From an uncultured Asticcacaulis sp. (lineage in GTDB: Bacteria > Pseudomonadota > Alphaproteobacteria > Caulobacterales > Caulobacteraceae): DNA of 23,587 bases. Every line of letters begins with the position of its first letter. Position 1 is the first letter of the stretch. The notes beneath the pieces are model-generated. The model saw only the letters and a program-made list of their open reading frames with translations. It was not told the DNA's origin and ran no database searches. Below, one piece after another: positions 23,345-23,587 of this stretch. The stretch covers positions 1 to 23,587 of the forward strand of contig CAMLLA010000012.1 of NCBI GenBank assembly GCA_946480525.1, written 5' to 3'. The translations under genes were made by a program, and so were the position numbers.

Positions 23345-23376
23345 GACGCCCCTTCATTCCTTCCCGAGGGGGCGTC
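23345..23376 (+). terminator. Hairpin after receptor 2
   Basis: GACGCCCC (23345-23352) and GGGGCGTC (23369-23376) form an 8-bp stem 16 bases after the receptor 2 stop. It is followed by only a weak ACCTTCCT tail, while a CTTTTT run lies before the stem. A probable transcript end or 3'-end stabiliser rather than a textbook terminator. Confidence 0.5.
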
Positions 23377-23405
23377 ACCTTCCTGAAACCGCCGCCATTC
23401 TCAAA

Positions 23406-23561
23406 GGCGCGGGACCCATTTTCGGCAACTCCCTAGTGCCGGTTACGTCCCGCCTGAAATTCCGGTCCATGTGTGTCTGTCCGGTGAGAGTGAAAGGTTC
23501 AAGGAGCCCTGTGCCCGGAGGGGTTTGTGATCCCCTAGAATCCCTTCGGGCGCAGTTTTTT
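23406..23561 (+). ncRNA. Structured stretch ending in a strong intrinsic terminator
   Basis: GCGGGAC (23409-23415) pairs with GTCCCGC (23447-23453), enclosing a smaller stem CGGCA (23423-23427) with TGCCG (23437-23441). About 60 bases later GTGCCCGGAGGG (23511-23522) pairs with CCCTTCGGGCGC (23542-23553), 12 bp with two G-U pairs, followed by six T (23556-23561). The order of nested stem, linker and terminator suits a small RNA or a regulated 5' leader of a gene past the window end. I do not recognise a known riboswitch class or housekeeping RNA in it. No protein gene is visible here. Confidence 0.45.
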
Positions 23562-23587
23562 CAAGTAATGCCTGAGTTTGAGCTTTT

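Noticed and set aside
1..23587. CRISPR array, insertion sequence, tRNA/rRNA or attachment site
   Set aside because: I looked for regular direct repeats, transposase motifs and tRNA-like segments and found none; no sign of a mobile-element border.

Overview
The window looks like an accessory carbohydrate-utilisation region from a Caulobacterales alphaproteobacterium, possibly Asticcacaulis- or Caulobacter-like. The reasons are the high GC coding DNA, two large TonB-dependent receptors with Caulobacterales-style N-termini, the many Sec-exported periplasmic glycan enzymes, and a receptor-linked FAD halogenase. The genus is an inference; there is no rRNA or tRNA gene to anchor it.

Left part (about 1-8917): a small exported DUF2147 protein, gluconokinase, TonB-dependent receptor 1, a GntR-like LacI-family repressor, and divergently a 1001-residue secreted protein that joins a GH55/pectate-lyase-3 type double beta-helix to an SMP-30/gluconolactonase-like propeller. 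An identical 16-bp near-palindrome, ATGACAGCGCTAACAT, occurs twice upstream of receptor 1 and once upstream of the fusion enzyme. A 12/16 variant lies just upstream of the repressor gene. This looks like a self-contained LacI-family regulon of import, extracellular or periplasmic cleavage, and gluconate phosphorylation.

Middle part (8914-15090): a tight minus-strand operon GH2 glycosidase - PL22 oligogalacturonate lyase - SDR dehydrogenase, divergent from a GH105 unsaturated glucuronyl/rhamnogalacturonyl hydrolase. Together they would trim pectin- or rhamnogalacturonan-type oligosaccharides in the periplasm and reduce a product. The GH105 leader holds an intrinsic terminator and a competing hairpin that resemble an attenuator.

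Right part (15103-23328): a five-gene minus-strand cluster, TPR-sulfotransferase - sulfotransferase - Asp/Asn beta-hydroxylase-like 2OG-Fe(II) oxygenase - compact SecB - FAD-dependent tryptophan-type halogenase. It is divergent from TonB-dependent receptor 2, whose reading frame is broken by a single in-frame amber codon. A SecB export chaperone among three kinds of cytoplasmic modifying enzyme, next to a Sec-exported receptor, suggests that an unfolded export precursor may be chemically modified before secretion. This is the most novel candidate system here, and it is an inference.

The last 260 bp hold a hairpin after receptor 2, then a structured stretch ending in a strong intrinsic terminator: either a small RNA or a leader of a gene beyond the window.
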